Translations under genes and position numbers: made by a program | Notes under the pieces: generated by a model | Databases searched by the model: none | What the model was told of the DNA's origin: nothing | The model's input: only the letters and a program-made list of their open reading frames with translations | Source: Plotosus lineatus | Lineage: Eukaryota; Chordata; Actinopteri; Siluriformes; Plotosidae | DNA: 64,000 nt | Direction of reading: 5' to 3' | NCBI GenBank assembly: GCA_024760905.1 | Contig: CM045734.1 | Coordinates: forward strand, 44,886,064-44,950,063 | In this document: positions 11,211 through 21,752 of the stretch, piece after piece | Layout of the letters: the number at the start of each line of letters is the position of its first letter | Numbering within the stretch: the stretch's first letter is position 1

Positions 11211-12010
11211 TATTGAGTTTGTGCTTGACTTTACCTCATGATGTACATAAAATTTAAACTGTTCTGTCACATCAGGCTAATGATTATTTCCAGGCAGGAA
11301 AATGTCTTTGCTCTTTTTTTAATAGACATCTTTAAAAGACTCAGCAGCACATAACACACATGTTGCTGAGATTTGACGCATTTCATGCCGTTTTTCTTTC
11401 TAATCAGTTGCTAGTTTGGCATCGGAGCCTGAAAAGGATTTAAAACTTGAAAGAAAAAGGAGCTGACACTTAGGAATAACTCTTACCTCACCAAAAAAGG
11501 AGGCTGTCCTGCTGCTTGTCAGAATAAATAACGACACACATGCACTAAAAGCAAGCCATGTCAAGCTGAGTAGATTAGTTTTAATGAACCAGGTCATAAC
11601 TTTTACACATGACATCTTAACACTTTCCATAGCCTGGCTGACTTCAAAGACTGAATATGGTATTTACTGATGGACCTATAACTCTGGATCTTTTAAAAAT
11701 GATCAGGTTTTATTGTACAACTCGAAGCAAATATGGGAACCAGATGAAGGGAAGTCCACGTTCTGACTCTGATGTGTTATTTAGATGTTCAGTGGACAGT
11801 GACGGTTCCGAGTCAAAGCTGATATATCATTAACTGGAATGATCTGAAAGCTGAAAGGTGTTTCATCAGATTGAGCAAATTAATTATTTATATAAATGTT
11901 TTATGCATAAAGAAAAGACAAAAATGTAATTAATTTATAGCAGCATAATGTTAATTTATTGCAACATAATGTATGGTCAAATCATAAATGTTACAACAGT
12001 GTGGCGGGAA
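11211..12010. other. Unassigned stretch
   Basis: I see no family signature. The 76-codon frame at 11400-11630 (-) has no recognisable domain. Confidence 0.3.
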
Positions 12011-12012
12011 TA

Positions 12013-12825
12013 CAGACGCTCCCCGACTTACATTTTAGTTCGGTTCCGGACGGCCGAACATAAGGTGAAAATAACACAAGTTGTTACTGTATGTTCCAGT
12101 GACGTGTGACGTTCATACTGTACTATACATCCATAAATACCATTACCGTATCTCATAAAACACCACTAAATCAATTATTATAAACATAACATTGTAAAAT
12201 AATATCAAATATATCAAATAATATCAACATTAATTTCAATTAAATTAAATTCAAGCAAAATAATTTCAAATAGATAAATTTTAAATCAAATTCACTCATC
12301 AAATATCAAATACAGGATCAAATATAACCTTTAACATTCTCTGTGATGTGATCTTTCAGCTTGTAAATGGTTCCGATGGTCGACGGAGCCATTTGGAAGA
12401 AATGTGCAACATTCACATGTTTTTCACCAGCATCAATTTTCTTGATAATAGCCATCTTCATTTCTAACGAGATGGCTTGCCGCTTTTTCTGATTACCACC
12501 ATCACTAGTAGGCTTACGCTTCTGACCAACCATATTTGCGGTTCAAAAGTCCGCAAAACAGTGTAAACACAAAGATCACAGAGACGACGTCTTAACACAA
12601 GGGTAACACGCAGTGAACTGGGAAGAAGGAGGGGCACGTTCAGTCTGTCATTTGTAAACAATGGACGCAGCGTCATGCGGAAGTAACGTATTACGTCAAC
12701 GTACTACGTAGGTACGTCTCGTACTACAGAGAGCACGCTACACTCAAAATTTGATATAATTTTTTTTTTTTACGTAAAATCAAAAAAACATGTAAAACAA
12801 ATTAACGTAAAGTGGGGAGTGTCTG
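12013..12825 (-). mobile_element. Family B pogo/Tigger-like element retaining the transposase start
   Basis: About 813 bp, ends CAGACGCTCCCCGACTTACA and GGGGAGTGTCTG, with TA at 12011-12012 and 12826-12827. It is the only family B copy here whose interior still reads as transposase without the inserted blocks seen in other copies, so it best represents the ancestral arrangement. Confidence 0.88.
12318..12533 (-). pseudogene. pogo/Tigger-like transposase, N-terminal HTH remnant
   Basis: 71 residues starting MVGQKRKPTSDGG. It has a basic start, then KKRQAISLEMKMAIIKKIDA and FFQMAPSTIGTIYKLKDHI, the layout of the N-terminal psq/CENP-B-type helix-turn-helix that pogo-family transposases use to bind their termini. 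The frame ends at TGA/TAA soon after KDHI; the CENP-B second HTH and the DDE catalytic domain are missing, so it cannot encode an active transposase. Family assignment rests on this motif plus the TA target and CAG termini. Confidence 0.75.
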
Positions 12826-12934
12826 TACTACACAAAATTGTACCTCAACTTTGACTGATGTTTCAGTACAGAATGTTTAAATATTTTACTTAAAAAAATT
12901 GTTTTGTTATTGATTTTAATTTCAAATAAAACCC

Positions 12935-13052
12935 ATGCAAGCATGAGGAGAACATGCAAACTCCACACAGAAACACCCAAGCTGGGAATTGAACCCAGGA
13001 CCTTGTTGCTGTGAGGCATACGTGCTAATCACTACACCAGTGTGCCACCTGT
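12935..13052 (-). mobile_element. SINE-L fragment (copy 1 of a duplicated block)
   Basis: Reads GGAGAACATGCAAACTCCAC, then GCTGGGAATTGAACCCAGGA, GCTGTGAGGCATACGTGC and CACTACACCAGTGTGCC. It pairs with 15748-15846 in a duplicated arrangement described in the findings. Confidence 0.85.
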
Positions 13053-13159
13053 GTTAAGAAACAGAAGAAGGCACATGATTTCAAGAAAAAAGTAACGTTC
13101 ATCAATATAATTGCACCCACTGCAGGGGTAATTAATACTCATGTACAGGAGTAAACAAA

Positions 13160-13487
13160 GGGCGGTGGTGGACTGGTGGTAAAAGGTGCTGGATCGCTGA
13201 TCCCTAAGGTTAGGGGTTCGAGTCGCACTCTCCACAAGGTTGTCACTGTCCCCAGCAGTGAATTGGGTTATCACAGGCCGGCCATTTCTCTCACTGTCTA
13301 TGGTGAGAGGTTCATGTAAGAGAAGCATTGCTGACTTTTGACAAGAGTAGCTGCAGTCATCAGCGTGTTTCTACCCCTTGCTAAGGGCTGTGTCAGGAAG
13401 GGCATCTGACCTGAAAACCTAAGCCAAATCAAACGTGCGATGATTTCGCTGCGGTGACCCATGAAAAAGGGAACGGCTGAAAGAAGA
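13160..13487 (+). mobile_element. SINE-H, R type
   Basis: Head with TGGACTGGTGG and GGTTCGAGTCGC, junction CAGCGTGTTTCTACCCC, LINE 5'UTR part (GTGTCAGGAAGGGCATCTG) and a tail degraded to TTTCGCTGCGGTGACCC...GAAAGAAGAAG. The linker between the two LINE-derived parts is missing. Confidence 0.88.
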
Positions 13488-13496
13488 AGTTAATAT

Positions 13497-13534
<38 letters not shown>

Positions 13535-13537
13535 TCA

Positions 13538-13812
13538 ATCATCCATTCTTTCATTTTCTAAATCCACTAAATCCTAATTAGGGTAATGAGTAGGGTGGTG
13601 AACATCTCGAACACGGGCCAGGGTACACCCTGGACTCACGAGGCCATTTCAAGGCCTGTTATTATTATTATTATATATATATTTTTTTTCAATCATCCAT
13701 TCTTTCATTTTCTATGCCACTAAATCCTAATTATGGTCATGAGTAGGGTGGCGACCATCTCCTCAAACATGGGCCAGGGTACACCCTGGACTCACAAGGC
13801 CATTGCAAAGCC

Positions 13813-13822
<10 letters not shown>
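13538..13822 (-). repeat. Tandemly duplicated SINE-L 3' fragment with (TTA)n
   Basis: Two units, about 13538-13665 and 13690-13822, both containing ATTCTTTCATTTTCTA, CACTAAATCCTAATTA, GGGCCAGGGTACACCCTGGA and GGCCATT. Both run into TTATTATTA; further (TTA)n tracts lie at 13498-13533 and 13815-13859. The units are diverged at several positions, so the duplication is not very recent. Confidence 0.75.
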
Positions 13823-13861
<39 letters not shown>

Positions 13862-14059
13862 AGAAGTAGGAGAAGTGTTGTTGTTTGCTGGCATCATTTT
13901 AAGTGTAGTTTACTTACATATTTATTTAAACATTAAAATGCCACTGGAATTAATTAAATTTTAAATTTAAATTGAAATAAAATATTTTTTATTTTATTTT
14001 CTGATGATATACTGTATACAATTGTATTTGTTTGTTTTTGAAAATGCTATCTCTGTAGT

Positions 14060-14329
14060 GGTTAGCATGGTGGTGTAGTGGATAGCACATCCGCCTCACA
14101 GCAAGAAGGTCCTGGATTCGGGTGTTTCTGTGTGGAGTTTGCATGTTCTCCTCATGCTTGCCTGGGTTTCCTCTGGGTACTCCGATTTCCTCCCACAGAC
14201 AAAAACATGCACATGGACTGGTGAGATTCTTAGTGTGTACCCTACCCTGTCCCAGTGTCGGCAGAGATGGGCACCAGCCTCCCCGAGACCCTGATTAGGA
14301 TTAAGGGGTTCAGAAAATGAATGAATGAA
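14060..14329 (+). mobile_element. SINE-L, complete with target duplication
   Basis: Perfect 12-bp duplication TATCTCTGTAGT at 14048-14059 and 14330-14341. Head GTTAGCATGGTGGTGTAGTGG, then CTCACAGCAAGAAGGTCCTG, TCCTCCCACAGACAAAAAC, and the tail CCTGATTAGGATTAAGGGG ending in (ATGA)n. It lacks the CCCTGYGATGG part, so its centre is shortened. The best reference copy of SINE-L in the window. Confidence 0.9.
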
Positions 14330-14363
14330 TATCTCTGTAGTACTGGTGCAACTATGACAAACA

Positions 14364-14375
14364 CCCCCCCCCCCC

Positions 14376-14415
<40 letters not shown>
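14364..14415. repeat. Poly(C) plus (CA)n microsatellite
   Basis: A C run of about 15 joined to about 17 CA units. Confidence 0.95.
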
Positions 14416-15505
14416 GACGCAGTACAGACACGAGGCTCATGGCTTCTTTCTCACTCTGCTCACCCTGAGATTATTTTCACTAAACAAACATTACTGGGAA
14501 CTGCGGCTGCTGGCTCAGCTCTTGTTACACACACTCTCTCTTTCTGTACACATGGCCTACTGTATGTGTGTGTGCTGAGAAATGCAGGCATGCAATGCAT
14601 CATTTACATCAGTATGCACAAATCTCAGCGGTGAATTAACACATACTGTGTTTATAGACGTGCAGATGGACTAAAAAGAACATTGTAAGAGTTATTTCAA
14701 CGGTGCTCATTAAACATTAAGGATTTGGTTGCAAATGTTCAGTGTGCGTGTACTTTATCTCCGGCATAAGTTCCCTCTTCAGCATTATATCTGAGCCAGA
14801 TTTTCACATTCTGGCAGAAAATCCTAAAATTCCTTGGGGAAGATAATACGATATGCCCCTGATGTTAGTTCTGGGTTCTCATGGTTTTGACTTTTTCTGA
14901 AGTGAACAAAAGCATTTATACAGTGTTTACCATGCCCTGTTTAGCATAGCAAATGGGCTAATGTAATAATAATCCATTTATCTTACCTATTTCCAGGCAA
15001 AAAAAAAAAAAAAAAAAGTAGGAGTATTCTCCATGTATTTATATGACTTCATGGCATTATAGATCAGTTAAATAAATTAGACCATTAAATGAGTAATTAA
15101 TTTTTACAAAATGTGTACAAAAATTAATTATAAAAATGTGTCCACATAAATCAGGATATTCTAATTTTTTTAATTCTTTATTTACTGTGTGTTTTTATTG
15201 TTGTTAATGTTACTGCACGGCATTTTGTGGCTGTTGCCGATGATAAACACAATATAAATAAACTTTATTTTCTTATTTACTTAAATGTGTTTTATCTTTC
15301 ATTATCAGTTCATTTTGGCTGAACACAAAAGTTTCTTGGTGAAATCACCCCAGCTCATATTCACCTGTTTTACATTTACTTGTTTTGTTTCTGTGTCTGT
15401 TGACAGTAACAGTAACAATAACAAGACTGTAAGAGACGCCAAATGATGCGAAAGCTTGGCAGGGCGACGCCGATTTACAGAAGTTCTTTTGTTAAGAAAC
15501 ATTCA
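14416..15505. other. Unassigned stretch
   Basis: No family signature. Contains poly(A) at 15000-15017 and AT-rich DNA. 14580-14760 includes TTTACAT and ATGCA motifs that may be regulatory, but without comparison this is only a guess. Confidence 0.3.
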
Positions 15506-15508
15506 TTC

Positions 15509-15846
15509 ATTCATTCATTTTCTGAATCGCTAAATCCTAATTACGGTCAAGGGGAGACTGGAGCCCGTCTCAGCAAAGTCTGGGCAAGGGCTGGGCACAC
15601 CCTGGACAGCTCATCAGGTCATCATAGGGCACACACAACTACTCATACTCCCACTCACACCTCGGCGTGATTTGGAACACATCGTTAACCGACTGTGCAT
15701 GCGTTTGGATTGTGGGGGGAAACTGGAGTACCCGGAGGAAACCCACGCAAGCACGGGGAGAACATGCAAACTCCACATGGAAGCACCCGAGCTGGGAATT
15801 GCTGTGAGGCATACGTGCTAATCACTACACCAGTGTGTCACAGAAG
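15509..15846 (-). mobile_element. SINE-L, near full length
   Basis: On the minus strand it runs from the head (CACTGGTGTAGTGATTAGC) through CCGGGTACTCCAGTTTCC to a tail with AATTAGGATTTAGC and (ATGA)n at 15509-15528. Its 5' part is shared with the fragment at 12935-13052. Confidence 0.88.
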
Positions 15847-15882
15847 AAGGCACATGATTTCAAGAAAAAAAGGTAACGTTCA

Positions 15883-16217
15883 AGGGCAGTGGTGGTCTAG
15901 TGGTATAGGGCGCTGGATCGCTGATCCTAAGGTTGGGGTTCGAGTCCCACTCTCCACAAGGTTGTCACTGTCCTCCCCAGTGCAGCTAACTGGGTTATCA
16001 AAGGTGGGCCATGTCTCTCACTGTCTATGGTGTGAGGCATGTAAAAGAACCATTGCTGACTTTCGACAAGAGTAGGCTGCAAAGCCGTTGGCGTGTTTCT
16101 GCCCTGCGATGGCCTGGCGAGCTGTCCAGGGTGTACTCTGCCCTCGCCCGAAGTTGGCTGGGATGGGCGCCAGCCTCCCCGCGACCCTAATTAGGATTAA
16201 GCGGTTACAGAAAATGA
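15883..16217 (+). mobile_element. SINE-H, RL type (SINE-L tail), with perfect target duplication
   Basis: Duplication AGGTAACGTTCA at 15871-15882 and 16218-16229. Head TGGTCTAGTGG and GGGTTCGAGTCCC; the body runs to GTTGGCGTGTTTCTG and then switches to CCCTGCGATGGCCTGG, ending in AATTAGGATTAAGCGG and ACAGAAAATGA. The tail is that of SINE-L. Since both target repeats flank the composite, the chimera inserted as one RNA-derived unit. The duplicated block at 13.1 kb shows the same site without the insertion. Confidence 0.95.
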
Positions 16218-16287
16218 AGGTAACGTTCATCAATATAATTGCACCCACTGCAGGGGTAATTAATACTCATGTACAGGAGTAAACAAA

Positions 16288-16525
16288 GGGCGGTGGTGGC
16301 CTAGAGGTAAAAGGTGCTGGATCGCTGATTGGGATTGGGGGTTGGGGTTAGCTGCAAAGCCGTCAGCGTGTTTCTGTCCCTTGCTAAGGGTTGTGACAGG
16401 AAGGGCATCCGACCTAAAAACCTATGAATCAAATCAAACGTGCGAATCATTAATATGACTTCCATTAAGATGGAGGCAGATGATTCGCTGTGGCAACCCC
16501 AGAAATTGAACAGCCAAAAGGAAAA

Positions 16526-16530
<5 letters not shown>
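16288..16530 (+). mobile_element. SINE-H, R type, with internal deletion
   Basis: The head starts GGGCGGTGGTGGCCTAGAGG; the central part between the anticodon-like region and GCTGCAAAGCCGTCAGC is lost. It retains the junction, the LINE 5'UTR-derived part, the linker TTAATATGACTTCCATTAAG and the 3' end GATTCGCTGTGGCAACCCC. Confidence 0.88.

Positions 16531-16570
<40 letters not shown>
16527..16570. repeat. (TA)n(CA)n microsatellite
   Basis: Grows directly out of the A-rich SINE tail. Confidence 0.95.
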
Positions 16571-17100
16571 GGGGCAGTGATGGTCTAGTGCAGTGTTTCC
16601 CAACTTTTTTGAGCCAAGGCACACCTTTTACATTAGAAAAATCACGAGGCACACCACGGAACAAAAATGATACTGCCCTCTAGCATAACAGCACTGTTAC
16701 TACACGCTAAGTGAAATCGGTTAATCTTCCGCGGCACACCTGATGATTTCTCATGGCACACTAATGTGCCACGGAACATGGGTTGGGAAAAACTGGTCTA
16801 GTGGTATAGGGCGCAGGATCGCTGATCCTGAGGTTGAGGGTTTGAGTCCCCACAGGGTTGTCACTGTGGTCCCCCCCAGTGCAGCTAACTGGGTTATCAA
16901 AGGCCGGCCATGTCTCTCACTGTCTATGGTGACAGGCATATAAAAGAACCATCGCTGACTTTCGTAAAGAGTAGCTGCAAAGCCATCAGCGTGTTTCTAC
17001 GGCCTGGAGAGGGATGGGCTCCGCCAGGCCAAATCAGCCCAAGTCTCACCATGAAGGTGCCCCAACGACATCCTCGGATGTTAAGGGATAAGTGAAGTGA
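16571..17100 (+). mobile_element. SINE-H with a third kind of tail, carrying a hAT insertion
   Basis: The head is split by a hAT-like element at 16591-16795, then resumes TGGTATAGGGCGCAGGATCG. The body continues to CCATCAGCGTGTTTCT, the usual junction, but what follows (CGGCCTGGAGAGGGATGGG, CTCACCATGAAGGTGCCCC, ending GTGAAGTGAAGTGAGAGAG) is neither the LINE-R nor the SINE-L tail. I cannot name its source. The tail runs into (GA)n. Confidence 0.8.
16591..16795. mobile_element. hAT-like MITE with perfect 8-bp target duplication
   Basis: 205 bp with inverted termini CAGTGTTTCCCAAC and GTTGGGAAAAACTG. The duplicated target is GTCTAGTG at 16583-16590 and 16796-16803, located in the SINE head. 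Eight-bp duplications and CAGTG ends are characteristic of hAT transposons. No transposase is encoded; the orientation is not decided. Confidence 0.93.

Positions 17101-17103
<3 letters not shown>

Positions 17104-17156
<53 letters not shown>
17104..17156. repeat. (GA)n microsatellite
   Basis: Follows the GTGAAGTGAAGTGA tail of the neighbouring SINE. Confidence 0.95.
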
Positions 17157-17157
<1 letters not shown>

Positions 17158-18065
17158 ACTACATGACAAATGAAAGGGAAAATGTAATGATCTGGTAAAT
17201 TCAGGTTCACATTATATTTGCATATTATTTATGGTTGTTTTTTTATTTAGTATTTATTTATTTTTTTAGGAATAAACAGATTTTTTTTTTTTTTTGGCGA
17301 CTATTTTAATATTCTCTAATACCAAGTGAGTTTATAATTTTGACCTCACATCTGTTCAGCTTTTTTTTCAAAGTGAAAAGAATTTCACAAATGGAAAATA
17401 CCTGGAGGCAAAAACACCACTTGGGATTTGTTTCATGAAATGCCATTCCCAACTCTCTGGCTCGATGCATATTGAGGCTCCTTTACCCCCTTTTAGTTTC
17501 CCTGGGTGAGAAATTAAGGGCAGGTGACATGTGCCAAACTTTTCAGAAGTTCAGATCCCAGCCATACGGACACAGTTATGAAAACACAGCAGGGTAAAAC
17601 ATGACCAGTGGGTTACAGAACTGCTTCATAGGCGTTGCTTCAGGCGAAAATATCAGAAAAATGCATTTTAAGCCTCCATCTGGAATTTAAAAACAAAGCA
17701 CCTCTTGCAGCTCAAGGGCAAATAGTTTTGTTTTTTTGGTTTTTTTTTTTTTTTTTTTTTAATCATAAATTGTTAAAGACTGAAGCTGAAGTAATAAGTT
17801 GCCTGACAATGCATCAGTTAAACCATATAAACTAAGTGATACAGTGCTGTGTATACTATAATAACCAAGGCTATTTATAACGCTTACCATATGTACAGTT
17901 CATTTTTAAAACAAACTAGATATTATCGTTTACTTGCCTTTAATGTACAATACAGTGTGTATCATATTGCAGACTAAACCCAAGTTTATTATTCAAGTTT
18001 TATTCAGTAGCCACTACGAATTTTCCAGGACTGACATTTGAATTAACAGATAATTAAATTGCACG
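17157..18065. other. Unassigned stretch
   Basis: No repeat family recognised apart from T runs at 17281-17295 and 17739-17760. 17400-17560 is less AT-rich and includes an E-box-like CAGGTGACATGTG, which could be regulatory. No credible exon. Confidence 0.3.

Positions 18066-18105
<40 letters not shown>
18066..18105. repeat. (CA)n microsatellite
   Basis: About 19 CA units. Confidence 0.95.
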
Positions 18106-18106
<1 letters not shown>

Positions 18107-18590
18107 CCACTACTGGATTTACATGCGTTGACGAAATCCGCATCCACCTTTTCAATGTGCATTATTATCCTTCTTACACCCCTTAAGACAAACGGGTGTC
18201 TGTGAGTTTTTTTTCCCCTCCGTTAATGACCTAATCATAGAATAACAGGAAGTCTAAATGTTCTTTTCCTCTTGGCACATGCCATGTGTGCACGCTGACC
18301 TTTCACAAATAAGGGTTCAATTATATACAACCTGTGAATGAGCCTCATTTGAAGAAGCCAAATCTCAACATAATTAAGTATTACCGTCCACCTTCATCCT
18401 TAAATATATGAGTCAGTAACATAATAAAAGGAAGTAAACAAGTATTATTTAAAAATAAATTATTGTGAAAGAGCAAGATAATGTACTTGTGTGTGTTTTT
18501 CTTTTATTTCAGTGTCATAACCCTCCACTGTTTTTGTTTTGTTTTATTTTGATTTTAAAACCAATCTTTTTTTTTTTTAATTATATTTGT
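18106..18590. promoter_or_regulatory. Possible regulatory stretch (speculative)
   Basis: Non-repetitive sequence with TTAATGACCTAATCATAG, ACAGGAAGT (Ets-like) and ATGAGTCA (AP-1-like) within 250 bp. It resembles conserved non-coding DNA in style only; conservation cannot be seen from one sequence. Confidence 0.15.
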
Positions 18591-18593
18591 ATA

Positions 18594-19048
18594 CAGCGAT
18601 CCCCCCCACCACCACCACCGCCGCCACCGCAACCGCTGATTTCCGCAAAGTAGGATTGCCCCCCCCAACTGACATATATGTGCATGTATATTTGTATATA
18701 ATATCAATAAATACATATTCAACACTATGAATGCTTATAATAACAATTAAACATTCAAAAATACTGCAAAAGATGTAAATAAAATATAAATACACACACA
18801 CAGACACAGACACAGACATGCGCACACAGACGTAAAAATAAAACACATAAATAAAACACATAAAAATGTAAGTAGTTTTGTTGGGTTGGATTTTTTTTTT
18901 TTTTTGGTTGTTTGTTTTTTTTTGTTTGTTTTTTTTTTTTTGCATAATTGGCCTTGTTTTGTGGCTTTTTTTTTTTTTTTTTTTTTTAAACCCGTGATGG
19001 ACTGAAGCCGCAGAAACTGAAGCACGAAGTAGCGCGGGATCATTGCCT
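18594..19048 (-). mobile_element. Family A MITE
   Basis: Starts CAGCGATCCCCCCC after TA and ends near AGTAGCGCGGGATCATTGCC. It contains GCATAATTGGCCTTGTTTTG and GCAGAAACTGAAGCACG. Several poly(T) tracts have expanded inside it, and the C-rich ACCACCACCGCCGCC patch replaces the normal left subterminal sequence. Confidence 0.82.
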
Positions 19049-19544
19049 GCACTTATGACAATCATTATGTGAAGGGAAAAATAAAACACAAAAAGTCATG
19101 AAATTATTGGAAAATAACCGTGGGGTTGCAGCGGTTGTGTGATCCAGCGCCTTACTGTGCATTTGACGATAAAGATTTTCCACTCGCTAGTAAAAAAAGA
19201 AAATACTACTGAAAATCATTACAGCCCACGAAGATATAGTTAATACAGCACATGCACCGAGAGCAGAATTTAAGTGGAAATTTGGAGTCAGATTCTGGAT
19301 ATTGGAAGACTGGAGCAATGCTTTATTCCTTGTGGCTTTAATTTCCTGTGACTAGAAGGCTAAAACTCAAAGTCCCAGCATGCCTAAATAACTGCCTTCT
19401 TTCAACTGTTGTGCTCTGCCATTTTAAAGAATGACTGGGTTTGGCAGCACTGCCATGTTTGCTGGAGGAACAGTTTATGTTCTTCTGTGTTTGTTTACTG
19501 TGGTTTCTGGTCATAAAAGTCAGAACAACTGAGAGGGCAGTGTC

Positions 19545-19545
<1 letters not shown>
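19049..19545. other. Unassigned stretch
   Basis: I see no repeat or coding signature. Confidence 0.3.
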
Positions 19546-19548
<3 letters not shown>

Positions 19549-19601
<53 letters not shown>

Positions 19602-19605
19602 ATCT
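19549..19605. repeat. (TC)n microsatellite
   Basis: CT dinucleotides with a few interruptions. A (TG)n tract follows at 19687-19724. Confidence 0.95.
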
Positions 19606-19684
19606 CTCCAAAATATCCTGGTTTTCCCACTGCATTGTTGAAGTTAACAATAAGTCTATCAACTTGTTGTTCCCACACATAAGC

Positions 19685-19725
<41 letters not shown>

Positions 19726-19734
19726 TATCATTAT

Positions 19735-19906
19735 CTGAATGACTTAATTCTAAATTATGGACATGGAGAGGCTGCAAGTCCATCCCATATGATTCAGGGC
19801 AAAGGCTGGGTACACCCTGAACAGCTTGTTGGCCCATTATAGGGCCCCTCATACTCACACCTAGAGGAAACCCACACAAGCAAGGGAATAACATGCAAAC
19901 TCCACC
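19735..19906 (-). mobile_element. SINE-L fragment, worn
   Basis: Contains AATTCTAAATTATGGACATG, GGCTGGGTACACCCTGAACA, GAGGAAACCCACACAAGCAA and AACATGCAAACTCCACCCAG, in SINE-L order on the minus strand with an internal deletion. Confidence 0.75.
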
Positions 19907-21345
19907 CAGCTATATCGTACAGATTGCCACAGGAATCTTTATGCTGTTTGTGGTGTCCGATTCTGTTTTACATTGATTTGATGAAAACCAGCCATAGTGA
20001 TGTCTTTCACACACTTTAATGCAAAAACAGATGGAGCTCAGGATTTGCAATTCAAGCCCAGCACACCCTCAGACTGAGACAACAAAACTATTCATTTGAA
20101 AGTAATACTGTACTGAAGCTCGATAAAAGCAACTGTACTTCACATTAACGTCACTGATAAACTGAAAAAAAAAAAAAAAAAAATCATGAATAAACAATGA
20201 AACACATCATTTCAGATAAGGAGAATATCTCCATAAGCCTTGACCTAATCCATGGAGCTGATGAATTCTGCATTCAGTCTCAGACATGAGCAGACCATTC
20301 CATCACTTCCAAGACAAATATTTCCACATAAGCCTCTCCGCTTTTTTCTTTTCTCAGACATTAATAAAAGCTCTGCATCTGTAGGAGCAACCGTTGCTGT
20401 CTCCTGTTGGCTTGTCCTGGCCTTCTGCCAAGCCTGCATATGAGAAGCCTTCAGTCCTCTGGTATGTCGAAGGCAAATCAAAAATAGTTACGCATGCAGG
20501 TGACATCAAGGAAATTGAAATAATAAAATATGGTATCTTATAGCGTCGCAGAGTATTGAATGGTTTCTGTTAACATGCAGGTTAGAAAATAACAGCTCGG
20601 AAAGTCATGTGAAGGTAGTAAAAAGGTTTGTGGGTAAATTACATAATGTGCTCTCCATTTCGACCATTTTACACATGAATGGCTGGTTTTTTAACTGGAA
20701 CGTCAACTTTGTAGAAGGCCATTAGGCTTTGAATAAATTGAATATGACACAGTTCAGTGTGTTATTATATCTATTATAGATCTGAAGCTGAACCTAAATG
20801 ACTACCATGTGGCAAACACCTGACATTCATTTAAAGACTTGATACACACCAATGCTTATGCCGTTTTTGTCGCACTGATAATATGCACTTAAAGTAAACA
20901 GAACACATTGTAAAACAGTCTATACAATACTACTTTCTTTCACACCAACCATTCTTCATGTTAGAGATAAAAATATGAAACGTTAATAAAGCATTTCTCA
21001 CTAGCACTTTGCTTTTCTTTATTATCTTTCCATCATTGTGGAAATCCATTAACATTTCATGCTTGGAGCAACATTTTCCTTCATATTTAATGCATGTATA
21101 AAAAGAATTCACAATCACTTAACCATGTTACCTAAATACGTTCACCCCTCAAAGATTAGTCACATGATCAACCTGAAATACCATCTGAAGTTAATTGAAT
21201 GAAGAAACACTTTACATTTTAATGTGATATTGACTAGCAAACCTGTTTCTTATTATTATCATCATCATCATTATTATTAACGACAAAAGCAACAATATAA
21301 TATGATCATTACTCCTCCTCCTCCTCCTCCTCCTCTTCATAATAA
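19907..21345. other. Unassigned stretch
   Basis: Long region without a recognised family. Only a poly(A) at 20166-20183, AT-rich DNA and a (TCC)n tract at 21311-21335. The frame at 20245-20481 (-) has no known domain. It is one of the longest repeat-poor parts of the window. Confidence 0.3.
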
Positions 21346-21352
21346 TAATAAT

Positions 21353-21710
21353 TCTGTCTTCCTTTTGGCTTTTTCCCTTTTACTCGGGAGTCGCCACAGC
21401 GAATCATCTGATTCGCACGTTTGATTTGGCAGAGGTTTTTACGTCGGATGCCCTTCCTGTCACAACCCTTTTTAGCAAGGGACAGAAACACGCTGACGAC
21501 TTTGCAGCTACTCTTTACGAAAGTCAGCAATGGTTCTTTTACATGCCTCTCACCATAGACTGTGACAGACATGGCCCGCCTTTGATAACACAGTTAGCTG
21601 CACTGTGTGCACTGTGTGGACAGTGACAACCCTGTGGAGAGTGGGACTCGAACCCCCAACCTTTGGATCAGCGATCCAGCGCCCTATACCACTAGACCAC
21701 CACTGCCCCC
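21353..21710 (-). mobile_element. SINE-H, R type, complete
   Basis: Full head (TGGTCTAGTGG, GGGTTCGAGTCCC), junction CGTCAGCGTGTTTCTGTCCC, LINE 5'UTR-derived block and GATTCGCTGTGGCGACTCCC end, all on the minus strand. No linker between the two LINE-derived parts. CTTCATAATAATAATAAT flanks both sides, a target duplication within a trinucleotide repeat. Confidence 0.93.
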
Positions 21711-21715
21711 ACTTC

Positions 21716-21752
<37 letters not shown>

